Assembly (NCBI GenBank): GCA_964654695.1
Contig: CAZZKJ010000012.1
Coordinates: 1-59,889 of the forward strand
DNA length: 59,889 bases
DNA from: CAZZKJ01 sp964654695
GTDB lineage: Bacteria; Krumholzibacteriota; Krumholzibacteriia; WVZY01
Direction: 5' to 3'
Each line of letters starts with the position of its first letter. Within the stretch, counting starts at the first letter, position 1. Positions 25,806-34,679 of the stretch are shown piece after piece. Below the pieces are notes generated by a model. The model was not told the origin of the DNA and searched no databases. It saw nothing but the letters and a program-made list of their open reading frames with translations. The position numbers and the translations under genes were made by a program.

Positions 25806-28800
25806 ATGACGCGCGTGTCTAGAATGGTCCGTATTGGAGTAAGCGTATTGGTTCTCGCCGCCGCTGCATTTCTAATTTGGCCTCTGCAGGCTTCGGCTGG
25901 AGATTATTCATTCAGTTTCTACCTCTCGGAACAAGATGTCGTAATTGAAAGATCTTCAAGTGCGCCGAGGATTATCGTCAAGAATAAGGGCTTCCATCTC
26001 CTCGCCGACGATGGCATGCCGACTTTGCCGGTTAGAACTGTAAACATACTTTTGCCTCAGGGAGAAGTGGTGCGGGATTTCAACTTCGGCTCTAGCGGTT
26101 TCAGCGTTGTGGCGAAGAACTTCAATCCCTCCATGGCTCCCAGTCCGGTTTCGGAGGACGGTATTAAAGGTCTGGGGCAATCTCTTTTTCCCGGAAGCGA
26201 TCCCGGATCGGCCTTTCCTCCGGCTTTGGGCAGATACTTGGGGACGGGATATTATCGCGGCTTTGCGGTAGCGAGCTTTCTCATCGCTCCCGTTCAATAT
26301 GACAAAGGCGCAGTGAAACTGAGAGGCGAGATTACTCTTTCAATCAAAACGGGTTTTCCGGATGCGGCTGTTGATATAGTTTCCAGAGAACGCTACCGTG
26401 AGGGTTTCGGAGAAAAAACCGCCAGAGAGTTAGCTTCCTTAGTAGTCAATCCAAGTATGATAAATACTTATGTATTTGATGAAGTACGGGTGCCGCGGCC
26501 CAAAGGCGGATTCAATCCAAGTTCCGCGCCGTCGCTCGAAGGCAGCCCCGTGGATTGTATAATCATTACCGCGGATTCGTTGAAAAGCGCTTATCAGCAG
26601 TTGGCCGATTTTAAGACTGCCAAAGGGGTTCCCAGCGTCGTAAAGACCATAGAGTGGATCCAGGCTAATTACAGAAACGGCGTAGACATCCAGGAAACCA
26701 TCCGCTTTTTTATAAGAGATGCCTACCAGAAATGGGGAATATCCTGGGTTCTCCTGGGTGGTGATACCGACATTATACCGGCCAGATACGCTTTTAACAG
26801 GTTTTATGAAAATGGCACATTGGTCCCTACGGATATGTATTTCGCCTGCATCGATGGTTCATGGAACGATACTCACGATGCATACTGGGGAGAGGGATTT
26901 TATTATGTGCTTCTTGACAATCCCGATCTATATGCAGATGTCTATCTGGGCAGGCTTCCAACGTCGAATGTCGGCGATGTGAAAAATATGGTCAATAAGA
27001 TCATAAGCTATGAAACTCCCGTCAATCGCGATTATACGGACGAAGCCGAGCTTCTTGCCGAAGTGCTTTTCCCGGTAGATTGGAAAGAGGGGCAGCCTAT
27101 GACCTTGAACGGGGCGGATTTGGCCGAGTATCTCTATTCCATCTCTATGCAGGGCGGTCCGTTGGACGTTACCCGCTCATATGAAACCTACTCTCTTTTT
27201 ACGGGAGCGGTTCCTGAATCGCGCCAGGCCACCATCGACTCGATGAATGTGGGCAAGAATATCATTCAGCACATAGGCCACGGTTTCCGTTTCAATATGT
27301 CCGTGGCGGATGCCAGCGTCATGAACAGCGATGCCGATGCCCTCACCAACATCGACCGCTATTTTATGCTCTACATGCTCAATTGCACAGCCGGAGCCTA
27401 CGATTATTACTGCCTTGCCGAACATTACTTGAGAAATACCGCCGGCGGCGCAGTGGCTATAATAGCATCAAATAGAAGCGCTTTTCCCAACGCTTCATCT
27501 TATTATATGAATGATTTTTATGATCTGTTATTGAACCAGGATGTTTCCCATATCGGCGAAGCCTTTGCGAAATCCCGGTTGAACCGCACTCCTATAGCCG
27601 AAGCCGGTGATAATGTGGATCTTTGGACCCACTATATCTACACGTTGCTTGCAGATCCTGAAATGCCGCTGTGGACCGCGCAGGTTGATACGCTTAATGT
27701 ATTCCACATAGCAAATGTCGGCCTGGGAGAGAATACGATTTTGGTAAATGTTACGGCCGGCGGTTTGCCTGTCGATACCGCATTAGTTTGCCTTTACAAA
27801 GGACAAGACGATTACCAGTACGCGCCGACAAACACTCTTGGTAATGCCACGTTCAATTTCACATGCGAACAACCCGGAAGCATAAGCGTAGTTGTTACCG
27901 GCCTCAACCATGCCCGGCACCAGAGTTACATAACTGTAGACCCATCTGGATCCGGGTATGTCAGCTTCTCTTCACTTGCCGCCGATGATGATTCAACCGG
28001 AGGATCCTACGGCAATGGAGATGCGGTTATAAATGCCGGCGAAACCGTGGATCTTTCGTTGTTTGCAGCGAATTCCGGGGGGGCGGCAGCGGATGGAGTC
28101 TGGTGCGTGTTGAGAAGCTCTGATCCGCAGGTTACTATAAACGACAGCATTGCTTATTTCGGCAGCCTGACGGCCGGCGAGACCAAGCAGGCCTACGATC
28201 CGGTAAATGCAAGTTTTTCCGGCACAATCACGGACGAAACATCCATACCTTTTACTCTTGAGTTTCATGATACTTTGGGCAGCATTTGGAATGATTCGTT
28301 CAACAAAGTCGTCCACGTGCCCGTTTTGGAGCTGATGCTTCTTTCTATTGATGACTCCGCTCCTCTCGGCAACGGCAATGGAGTGGTGGAACCCAACGAG
28401 GAATTCCTGCTCTATTGTGAAATGAAGAATTACGGCACAGGTACCGCGACCGGATTGTCCGCCCAGCTTCAAGACTTGAGCTTCAATTTCGTTTTCATCG
28501 ACAGCACCGATATCTATGCGGATATCTCGCCACTGGGGTCTTCGAATAATACCGCCGGTTTTCACATAAAAGAGGCGATCGTTACTATTGAAAACGATAT
28601 GGAATTGACTATCACCGATCTTTTCGGCAACGTTTATCTTGATACCATTGAGCTCAGGATCCCCGATCCTCCCAGCAACCTGATGTTTGACGCGAGCAAA
28701 GGGGCGGACAGGATAGAGGTTTCGTGGCTCAAAAGCATTACCGCGGATGTTAAAAAGTACAACGTATATCATTCACTCACAAGCGGAGGGCCTTATGATC

Positions 28801-30797
28801 TGATATCAGTTGATCCAGTAGATCACGCGGTTTTTATGGACGTGGATCTTCCCTCCAGCACCAGATACTACTATGTCGTGACTGCCGTGGATAAGTCCGG
28901 GAACGAAAGTGCATTTTCCACCGAATATTATGCAAGCACCAATCCGCCCCAGCTGGGCGGCTGGCCCATTGAAATGCTGGATTATACAGCCAGCTCTCCG
29001 GCAGTAGGTGATATAGATGGAGACGGAGACAAGGAAGTGATTACCGGTAATAAGTACGTGTATGCATGGCACCACAACGGCGTGGAGATTCGAGACGGCG
29101 ACCTCGATCCGCAGACGTGGGGAATACTTTGTACCACCGGCGCAGATTTCGTAGCTCCGGTGGCTCTGGCGAAGATAGATTCCGTAATGGGGTTGGATAT
29201 AGTCGCTGTTTCATACACGTCCCTGGGCGTTTATTGTTTCGATTATCAGGGCAATACGCTTGCCGGATGGCCGCAAATGACCGAAACCAATGTCAGGGCG
29301 ACCCCCGTGATCGCCGATCTGGACGGTGATCGTGATCCGGAAATAATCGTAGTCGACCAGGCGGGAGTTCTCTATGCATGGAACTCCGATGGTACCGAAT
29401 ACATGGATGGTGATTTCAATCCCGCAACGCCGGGTGTTTTCTACCGAACCCCAACGGCTCCGACATGGCATTATCAAGCTCCGGCCGTTTGCGATCTTGA
29501 TAAGGATAATATGGATGAAATTATTCTTGGAACCACCGTCGATACTATTTATGCCTTCAACGGTGACGGAACTCAGATGCCGGGATGGCCCGTTGCTGCT
29601 GATAACGATATAGCTGGAAGCGTCGTGGCCGGGGACATCGATCTCGATGGAGATATTGAAATAGTCGCCATGACAAAGAGTCCGGGTGTTATGGTCCTTA
29701 ATCCTGATGGAACCGCCCAGGCAGGATGGCCCAAGTGGATGCCAAGTTATACAGGATTCAATCCATCTCCCGCGCTTGCCGATATTACCGGCGATGGGTA
29801 TCTGGAGATAATTGCGGCCGGTTCGAACAATAAGCTTTACGCTTTTAGATATAATGGAAGCACACTCTCCGGTTGGCCTTTCAACTACTCGACCACGTAT
29901 ACAGAGTCGTCTCCTGTTGTCGCAGATGTCGACGGCGACGGGGGTATGGACGTGATTCTTGGCGACGAATCCAAGTACATAAATGCCTGGGATTCCGGAG
30001 GCAATCTGATCGATGGATTCCCGATAGCAGTCCAGGATGCTATTCGCGGCACACCTGCTCTGGATGATCTTGACGGCGACGGTGACATTGAACTGATATT
30101 GGCCTGCTGGGACAAGAGCCTCTATGTATGGGATTTTCCTTCGGCCTATGACAAGAATCTAGCCGATTGGCCTACCTTTCATGGAAACGTACACAGAAAT
30201 GGTTTGCATGGTTTCGAAGTTCCTACAGCCCTGGGGCAGGTCGTTTTCAGTTTCAGGATAATTCGGAAATCAGTAGAACTCACGTGGGCGTTTCCTCCAG
30301 GTTCGGGGTATGAATTCAATATCCTGAGAAAAGAGAATCCCGATGGATCGCCGTCCGGCTATTCCAGAATAGCTGCAGGTCTCCGGCCGGATGATTCCGG
30401 GATGTTGAGGTTTTTCGATCAGGATTTGGATCCGGGTATGAAATATTCATACAGAATCGAAGCAGTTGGCGGGGAGGGAGACTACGAAACTGGAGCAATA
30501 TACGTTCCTATTTCGAGAGCGGAACTCATGCAGAACTATCCGAACCCTTTCAATCCCCGGACCATGATTGTTTTCTTCGTGCCCGAAGGAGCTTCCCAAA
30601 AAGTTTCCCTGAAAATATACAACGTTCAGGGCGCGCTCGTGAAAACTCTAATTGACGGAGTATTGAAACCGGACAAGTACGAGTACTCATGGGATGGATC
30701 AAACAACCACGGACAGCCGGTCGCTTCAGGCGTGTATTTTTACCAGCTCAGGGAGAAAAACTACGCTGAAACAAAAAAGATGATTCTTCTCAAGTAG
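25806..30797 (+). CDS. secreted gingipain-like (peptidase C25) protease with FG-GAP-like repeats and C-terminal secretion domain
   Basis: The 1663-residue protein has GGAGGAG upstream of the ATG and a signal peptide (VLVLAAAAFLIWPLQASA). The first about 230 residues resemble the C25 propeptide. The catalytic part runs from VDCIIITADSLKSAYQQL and FKTAKGVPSVV to the His-Cys dyad: QHIGHG (His at about 489-492) and LNCTAG (Cys at about 527). After it come CARDB-like segments with the NGDAVINAGETVDL and GNGVVEPNEEF motifs, an FN3 domain (IEVSWLKSITADVKKYNVYH) and repeated VCBS/FG-GAP-like DIDGDGDKE, DLDGDRDPE, DIDLDGDIE and DLDGDGDIE calcium-type motifs. The C-terminal FlgD-Ig/Por-like domain is MQNYPNPFNPRTMI to SGVYFYQL. 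It is probably exported and attached to the surface to degrade proteins. Confidence 0.92.
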   Translation: MTRVSRMVRIGVSVLVLAAAAFLIWPLQASAGDYSFSFYLSEQDVVIERSSSAPRIIVKNKGFHLLADDGMPTLPVRTVNILLPQGEVVRDFNFGSSGFSVVAKNFNPSMAPSPVSEDGIKGLGQSLFPGSDPGSAFPPALGRYLGTGYYRGFAVASFLIAPVQYDKGAVKLRGEITLSIKTGFPDAAVDIVSRERYREGFGEKTARELASLVVNPSMINTYVFDEVRVPRPKGGFNPSSAPSLEGSPVDCIIITADSLKSAYQQLADFKTAKGVPSVVKTIEWIQANYRNGVDIQETIRFFIRDAYQKWGISWVLLGGDTDIIPARYAFNRFYENGTLVPTDMYFACIDGSWNDTHDAYWGEGFYYVLLDNPDLYADVYLGRLPTSNVGDVKNMVNKIISYETPVNRDYTDEAELLAEVLFPVDWKEGQPMTLNGADLAEYLYSISMQGGPLDVTRSYETYSLFTGAVPESRQATIDSMNVGKNIIQHIGHGFRFNMSVADASVMNSDADALTNIDRYFMLYMLNCTAGAYDYYCLAEHYLRNTAGGAVAIIASNRSAFPNASSYYMNDFYDLLLNQDVSHIGEAFAKSRLNRTPIAEAGDNVDLWTHYIYTLLADPEMPLWTAQVDTLNVFHIANVGLGENTILVNVTAGGLPVDTALVCLYKGQDDYQYAPTNTLGNATFNFTCEQPGSISVVVTGLNHARHQSYITVDPSGSGYVSFSSLAADDDSTGGSYGNGDAVINAGETVDLSLFAANSGGAAADGVWCVLRSSDPQVTINDSIAYFGSLTAGETKQAYDPVNASFSGTITDETSIPFTLEFHDTLGSIWNDSFNKVVHVPVLELMLLSIDDSAPLGNGNGVVEPNEEFLLYCEMKNYGTGTATGLSAQLQDLSFNFVFIDSTDIYADISPLGSSNNTAGFHIKEAIVTIENDMELTITDLFGNVYLDTIELRIPDPPSNLMFDASKGADRIEVSWLKSITADVKKYNVYHSLTSGGPYDLISVDPVDHAVFMDVDLPSSTRYYYVVTAVDKSGNESAFSTEYYASTNPPQLGGWPIEMLDYTASSPAVGDIDGDGDKEVITGNKYVYAWHHNGVEIRDGDLDPQTWGILCTTGADFVAPVALAKIDSVMGLDIVAVSYTSLGVYCFDYQGNTLAGWPQMTETNVRATPVIADLDGDRDPEIIVVDQAGVLYAWNSDGTEYMDGDFNPATPGVFYRTPTAPTWHYQAPAVCDLDKDNMDEIILGTTVDTIYAFNGDGTQMPGWPVAADNDIAGSVVAGDIDLDGDIEIVAMTKSPGVMVLNPDGTAQAGWPKWMPSYTGFNPSPALADITGDGYLEIIAAGSNNKLYAFRYNGSTLSGWPFNYSTTYTESSPVVADVDGDGGMDVILGDESKYINAWDSGGNLIDGFPIAVQDAIRGTPALDDLDGDGDIELILACWDKSLYVWDFPSAYDKNLADWPTFHGNVHRNGLHGFEVPTALGQVVFSFRIIRKSVELTWAFPPGSGYEFNILRKENPDGSPSGYSRIAAGLRPDDSGMLRFFDQDLDPGMKYSYRIEAVGGEGDYETGAIYVPISRAELMQNYPNPFNPRTMIVFFVPEGASQKVSLKIYNVQGALVKTLIDGVLKPDKYEYSWDGSNNHGQPVASGVYFYQLREKNYAETKKMILLK

Positions 30798-30836
30798 ATT
30801 CTGCGCCGCCAAGGTGCAGAGAATAATACAACCAGT

Positions 30837-30890
30837 AAAACCGCCTGGGGCTTCTAATTCCTCCTCGACACACCTGCCCCGGGTGGTTTT
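30837..30890 (+). terminator. bidirectional intrinsic terminator between the C25 gene and the YkgJ gene
   Basis: AAAACCGCCTGGGGC at 30837-30851 pairs with GCCCCGGGTGGTTTT at 30876-30890 over 15 positions (two G-U pairs), flanked by A and T runs on both sides. It can stop both the plus-strand protease transcript and the convergent minus-strand gene. A smaller hairpin (CTGCGCC with GGTGCAG) lies just upstream at 30811-30829. Confidence 0.75.
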
Positions 30891-30902
30891 CCTGGTAGAT
30901 TT

Positions 30903-31319
30903 CTATCTGATTTTTTTCTTTTTCTTCAGCCAGCGCTTTAAGTCTTCATAAGATTTGAAATGTTCGTCGAATTCATAATCTGAATCGAATTCACAGTCAT
31001 CTACAGTATGCTCTCTGCAGATTTTTGGGCGCTCATCGTATATTTCGCAGAGATTTGTTTTCGAATCGAGAAATCTGCATTTATTATGGATCATCAAATA
31101 CCAATCGCGGTTCCATAAGTAAATTGATACATTCTCATGCGTCAGGAACCACAGAAAATCGTTATAATCCCGCTTATTGCGGGGTCGGTCTATTTCAAGG
31201 GAGAAGTACTGGCAGCATTTGGCAGGAATGCACCTCGTGCACTGTTCGTCTATTTTCAGGTTTTTAACGGAGCTCTTTTTGGTTTTGAAACCGGCAGCGC
31301 TCTTTTTTGTCTTTTTCAT
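30903..31319 (-). CDS. YkgJ-family cysteine-cluster protein
   Basis: The protein has a lysine-rich N-terminus, then CTRCIPAKCCQYF (CxxCxxxxCC), a later NKCRFLD and NLCEIYDERPKICREH. This is the YkgJ/FliB-type CxxCxxCC zinc- or iron-binding fold (PF03692). Such proteins occur widely and their role is unclear. The ATG at 31319 is preferred over a GTG at 31331 because the GTG would sit on top of the AGAAAGG ribosome site. It is a single gene between two secreted proteases, with its own promoter at 31374-31402. Confidence 0.84.
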   Translation of the reverse strand: MKKTKKSAAGFKTKKSSVKNLKIDEQCTRCIPAKCCQYFSLEIDRPRNKRDYNDFLWFLTHENVSIYLWNRDWYLMIHNKCRFLDSKTNLCEIYDERPKICREHTVDDCEFDSDYEFDEHFKSYEDLKRWLKKKKKIR

Positions 31320-31373
31320 TATCCTGGACACCTTTCTTGGTAGCGTATAAGAGCTGTGATTGTATTGAAAGGA

Positions 31374-31402
31374 TTTATAATTAATAAAACGTTAGGAATC
31401 AA
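31374..31402 (-). promoter_or_regulatory. sigma-70-type promoter of the YkgJ gene
   Basis: Read on the minus strand, TTGATT at 31402-31397, a 17-base spacer and TATAAA at 31379-31374 form a good promoter about 55 bases upstream of the start codon of the YkgJ gene. Confidence 0.65.
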
Positions 31403-31502
31403 GAGTTATTAACGGTAATTATTAGAAACGATATGAATTAAGGAGCAATAATTATCCGAAAGCGTGCACAATATAGGCTGGCCGGAGCGGATCCGGGATT
31501 TT

Positions 31503-31532
31503 TTGATAGTAATTAATAGCGATTAGTATTAT
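31503..31532 (+). promoter_or_regulatory. candidate promoter of the M6 protease gene
   Basis: TTGATA at 31503-31508 is followed after 18 bases by TATTAT at 31527-31532. An overlapping TATAAT at 31530-31535 could serve as an alternative -10 box. The predicted start point near 31540 lies just upstream of the leader hairpin. Confidence 0.5.
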
Positions 31533-31554
31533 AATTAAGTTTAACGGCGGGGAT

Positions 31555-31597
31555 AGGATCAAGGCTGGTTCTTGATCCTTCGCTTTTTTCTTTTTTT
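31555..31597 (+). terminator. intrinsic-terminator-like hairpin inside the M6 protease leader
   Basis: AGGATCAAG at 31555-31563 pairs perfectly with CTTGATCCT at 31571-31579, followed by a run of mostly T (31584-31597). It lies between the promoter candidate and the ATG at 31629, so it could act as an attenuator. It might instead end a transcript from upstream if the true promoter is further downstream. Confidence 0.55.
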
Positions 31598-31628
31598 CAC
31601 TTCCATCTCTTCCTCAAGGAGGCTGAAG

Positions 31629-34238
31629 ATGCGCCGGTGCATGCTGATTCTTCCGGTTTTGTTTTTGCTTATAAATCCCCTGGCTGCTTCTGCTCAAATC
31701 TACCCACCCAAACCGGGTGTTGAAATCCCCCAGGCGTATTTCGATCGAATAAAAGATGATTCCAGGGCTTTTCAATTCCAGCACGCATGGATAGAAAAAA
31801 CTGCGAGGATCAAGGAAAATAGAATGAATTTGATTCGAAACGGCAATTTCAATTTTGATCGAGGCTTGTCCAAAGTCTCCGCCGAAGGCGCCTTGGTTTC
31901 AGGCACGGCCAGCGTGCCGGTCTTTTTATCAAAGTTCAATAATACCGGAGCGAATCCTTATCCTTCGGCCAATCTTCAAACCGAGCTTTTTACCGGTCCC
32001 TGGCCGACAGGCACCATGCATGATTTTTATAACGAGATTTCATACGGCAACTTGAACCTGACCGGAACCGTTTATAATTGGTTCCAGTTGGCTCAGAACG
32101 ACACCTATTACGAGGGAACCCAAAACGGTTTGGGAACGGATTCTAAAGTTGGCGAACTGCTCAAGGAAACCCTGGACAACTGGGATCCATCGGTGAATTT
32201 TGGCATCTACGACAACGACGGCCCGGACGGGCTGCCGAATTCCGGAGATGATGACGGTTATGTAGATTTTGTTTCGTTCGTGCATGCGGAAGCCGGAGGA
32301 GAATGCGGCAATACCAATATATGGTCTCACAGATGGACATACAGAGGATGGTGGGGTGCTCCCTATACGACCAACGACCCCCGTTCGGGCGGCGGCTTCA
32401 TAAAGGTGAATGATTACACGATCCAGCCGGCGCTTGCCTGCGACAACGTGACCATGATTCAAATCGGGGTTTTCTGCCACGAATTCGGGCACGCCTTCGG
32501 CCTGCCAGATTTGTATGATACCGATGGGGGATCACAGGGCATTGGGCACTGGGGGCTTATGGGCTCGGGCAGCTGGAATACGGTTACTTCTCCCGCTCAT
32601 ATGTGCGCCTGGGCAAAGGCCGAGTTGGGATGGATAGTGCCCACAAATGTCGGACCTGCTTCTGCAACCTACCCTGTGAACAATGTGGAATTCAATCCTG
32701 CGGCTTATAAGCTTAATGTCTATGAAGAAAGATGGAGAAGAAGCACGCTGTGTGCACTTTCCGGTTCCTATTCTATGCATATGGGTTTAACCGCGGCCGA
32801 GGCATCTGCACGCGGATGGCCCGGCGGAGCCGGCTACGGCAACAGCTGGTACGAACGTGTTGCCAGGCAATTCAATTGGGACGGAACAACGCCGGTCAAT
32901 CTTGCATATGATTACGCCTACGACAATGAAAATGGCTACGATTATGGTTATTTGCTGATAAATGTTAACGGTACGGAAAGTATTGTTCGCTCATATAACG
33001 GTACCGGATCGGGAACCGAATCTCCCATCGATCTTTCGAGCTATCTTACCGGGAGCGGCGCCTCATATTATTACCTGATTTTTGAATTCGATTCGGATAT
33101 CGCCTGGTCGGATGAGGACGGCAATTACCTTTCTTCCTGCAACGGCCCTTTTACGGTGGATAATATATCTCTCTCCGGCGGCGGAGAGAGTTATTTTACT
33201 GATTTTGAAATATATGAAGACGGTTGGTTCGAAGATGACAACATAGTGCTTCCTCCCGGCGCATCAGACCCCGGGTGCGATTATTTCCTGGTCGAGAACA
33301 GGTATGCCACCGGTTTTGACCAGGCACTGCACACTTCCGGTCTCGCCATCTGGCATATTGATCCCGATGTCGCCGAATCCAATCTCGGTAACACGGGCGG
33401 TAGTTCCAACACGCAGACCCGGGGAGTAAAGCTTATGGAAGCCGACGGTAGTTGGGATCTGATGAATGGTACCAACCGCGGCGATGCCGGCGACTTGTTT
33501 CCGGGTTCGACTGCGAATACAACCTTCAACAATGCCACGACTCCATCGAGCCTCAGCAATGACGGCGAGTCTACGGTTGTTACCGTGTTGAATATCAGCG
33601 CTCCGGGACTGACAATGTCGGCGGATATGACCGCCGGAGCATTTCCTCCTTCGGTCCTCTCGATCCTTCCTTCAACCGGAGATAACGGCGGCGGTGTTAT
33701 CGCCATAACCGATCTTTTGGGATCGGGCATAAACTATGGAGCTACATTCATTTTTGAAGATTCGCTGGGCGGTCAAAGGGCGGCTTCCTCTGTTAGCTGG
33801 ATCGGCCACGGCAAGCTTGAAGGGACTATCGATCTGACTGGACTCATTCCCGGACGTTATAACGTCATTATAGAGAATCCCGACGGCCAACAGGCGGTTC
33901 TAGTTCATGGGTTCATAGTTACCGGACCGACGGGAATAAGCGGCAGGCCATTACCCGGAGGCTTTGCCCTGCTTCAGAATCATCCTAATCCCTTCAGGCC
34001 CGGTACGATGATTCCATTTAATATTAAGGAAAAATCCAAAGTAACCCTTAATATATATGATGTTGACGGAAGACTGGTAAGAAGACTCGTTGATCGAGAT
34101 CTGGATGCCAGATTCTACGAAGAACATTGGGACGGACTCAACAATGCCGGAGTGCCCGTCGGCTCCGGAGTATATTTTTACCGGCTTACTGCCGGCCGCA
34201 ATTTTGTTTCGGTGAAGAAAATGGTTTTATTGAAATGA
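31629..34238 (+). CDS. secreted M6-family metalloprotease with C-terminal FlgD-Ig/Por-like domain
   Basis: An AAGGAGG at 31616-31622 selects the ATG at 31629 (869 residues) with a clear signal peptide (CMLILPVLFLLINPLAASA). The catalytic domain contains a zinc site HEFGHAFGLPDLYD at about residue 284, upstream acid-rich loops (DNDGPDGLPNSGDDDGYVD) and the WGLMGSGSW Met-turn region, all typical of immune inhibitor A (M6) proteases. Further on is a MAM/laminin-like beta segment (SYNGTGSGTESPIDLSSYL) and an IPT-like Ig segment. The tail is QNHPNPFRPGTMIPF to SGVYFYRL, shared with the C25 protease. It is probably exported and degrades external proteins. Confidence 0.92.
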   Translation: MRRCMLILPVLFLLINPLAASAQIYPPKPGVEIPQAYFDRIKDDSRAFQFQHAWIEKTARIKENRMNLIRNGNFNFDRGLSKVSAEGALVSGTASVPVFLSKFNNTGANPYPSANLQTELFTGPWPTGTMHDFYNEISYGNLNLTGTVYNWFQLAQNDTYYEGTQNGLGTDSKVGELLKETLDNWDPSVNFGIYDNDGPDGLPNSGDDDGYVDFVSFVHAEAGGECGNTNIWSHRWTYRGWWGAPYTTNDPRSGGGFIKVNDYTIQPALACDNVTMIQIGVFCHEFGHAFGLPDLYDTDGGSQGIGHWGLMGSGSWNTVTSPAHMCAWAKAELGWIVPTNVGPASATYPVNNVEFNPAAYKLNVYEERWRRSTLCALSGSYSMHMGLTAAEASARGWPGGAGYGNSWYERVARQFNWDGTTPVNLAYDYAYDNENGYDYGYLLINVNGTESIVRSYNGTGSGTESPIDLSSYLTGSGASYYYLIFEFDSDIAWSDEDGNYLSSCNGPFTVDNISLSGGGESYFTDFEIYEDGWFEDDNIVLPPGASDPGCDYFLVENRYATGFDQALHTSGLAIWHIDPDVAESNLGNTGGSSNTQTRGVKLMEADGSWDLMNGTNRGDAGDLFPGSTANTTFNNATTPSSLSNDGESTVVTVLNISAPGLTMSADMTAGAFPPSVLSILPSTGDNGGGVIAITDLLGSGINYGATFIFEDSLGGQRAASSVSWIGHGKLEGTIDLTGLIPGRYNVIIENPDGQQAVLVHGFIVTGPTGISGRPLPGGFALLQNHPNPFRPGTMIPFNIKEKSKVTLNIYDVDGRLVRRLVDRDLDARFYEEHWDGLNNAGVPVGSGVYFYRLTAGRNFVSVKKMVLLK

Positions 34239-34302
34239 TATGGCTCTCTCTGGAGCCATGGATTTACCGGGGTCAAGCCTGGTGAAGATGAGATTTATCG
34301 GT

Positions 34303-34335
34303 AAAAAGAGCCCGCTGTTTAAGCGGGCTCTTTTT
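34303..34335. terminator. strong bidirectional intrinsic terminator
   Basis: AAAAAGAGCCCGCT pairs with AGCGGGCTCTTTTT around a short TTTA-like loop, with A and T runs at both ends. It ends the M6 protease transcript about 65 bases after its stop codon. Confidence 0.88.
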
Positions 34336-34453
34336 ATTCGGCTTTTTGAAGATAGTTCGGCGATCTCGGATATTGTGGCGCTTGATTTTCGACTTTGGAG
34401 AAATTCAAATGCGTTCGCTGCCAAATAATTCTGGGAGCTGCTATTTCAAAGAT

Positions 34454-34519
34454 AAAAAAAAGCTTCGTTACCGTTTAGATATGCCTTTGGCTTTAATAGT
34501 CCCTGGTGGAAAACGAAGC
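34454..34519 (-). terminator. minus-strand terminator-like hairpin with no gene behind it
   Basis: AACGAAGC at 34512-34519 pairs with GCTTCGTT at 34462-34469; the enclosed segment contains a small GCCtttGGC hairpin at 34483-34491. On the minus strand the stem is followed by eight T (34461-34454), the form of a Rho-independent terminator. All genes to its right run on the plus strand, so a short minus-strand RNA would have to end here. Confidence 0.4.
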
Positions 34520-34528
34520 AAATGATAT

Positions 34529-34558
34529 TTGACAGCTAATCGTGCTTAATGTTAGCTT
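34529..34558 (+). promoter_or_regulatory. weak promoter candidate for the acyl-CoA dehydrogenase/etf operon
   Basis: A perfect -35 box TTGACA at 34529-34534 is followed after 18 bases by TAGCTT, a poor -10 box. It is the only recognisable pair in front of the operon. Confidence 0.35.
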
Positions 34559-34679
34559 TAAAGCCATGTTCGGAATACCCCGCCCGGTGAACCAGTTTAT
34601 TCATTGATGGTATTTGGCTTGTTTCGTTGATGGTAAAGACGCTTTGTAAAAGAATCGAGAGGCATAGAAGAGGTGTTGA

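Larger units (their letters stand above)
31320..31628. other. divergent regulatory region between YkgJ and M6 protease genes
   Basis: This stretch of just over 300 AT-rich bases holds the minus-strand promoter at 31374-31402, a small GC-rich hairpin with a T run (CCGGA and TCCGG at 31482-31496, then six T) and a plus-strand promoter candidate at 31503-31532. A strong hairpin with a long T-rich tail lies at 31555-31597. No coding frame of note is present. Confidence 0.55.
34239..34679. other. intergenic region between the M6 gene and the acyl-CoA dehydrogenase gene
   Basis: This stretch of 441 bases has no supported gene. It contains a hairpin right after the stop codon (ATGGCTC with GAGCCAT, 34240-34259), a bidirectional terminator at 34303-34335, a minus-strand terminator-like hairpin at 34454-34519 and a weak promoter candidate at 34529-34558. 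Confidence 0.5.

Noticed and set aside
34240..34428. Open frame of 62 codons after the M6 protease
   Set aside because: It runs through a strong bidirectional terminator and a hairpin, so translation is unlikely.
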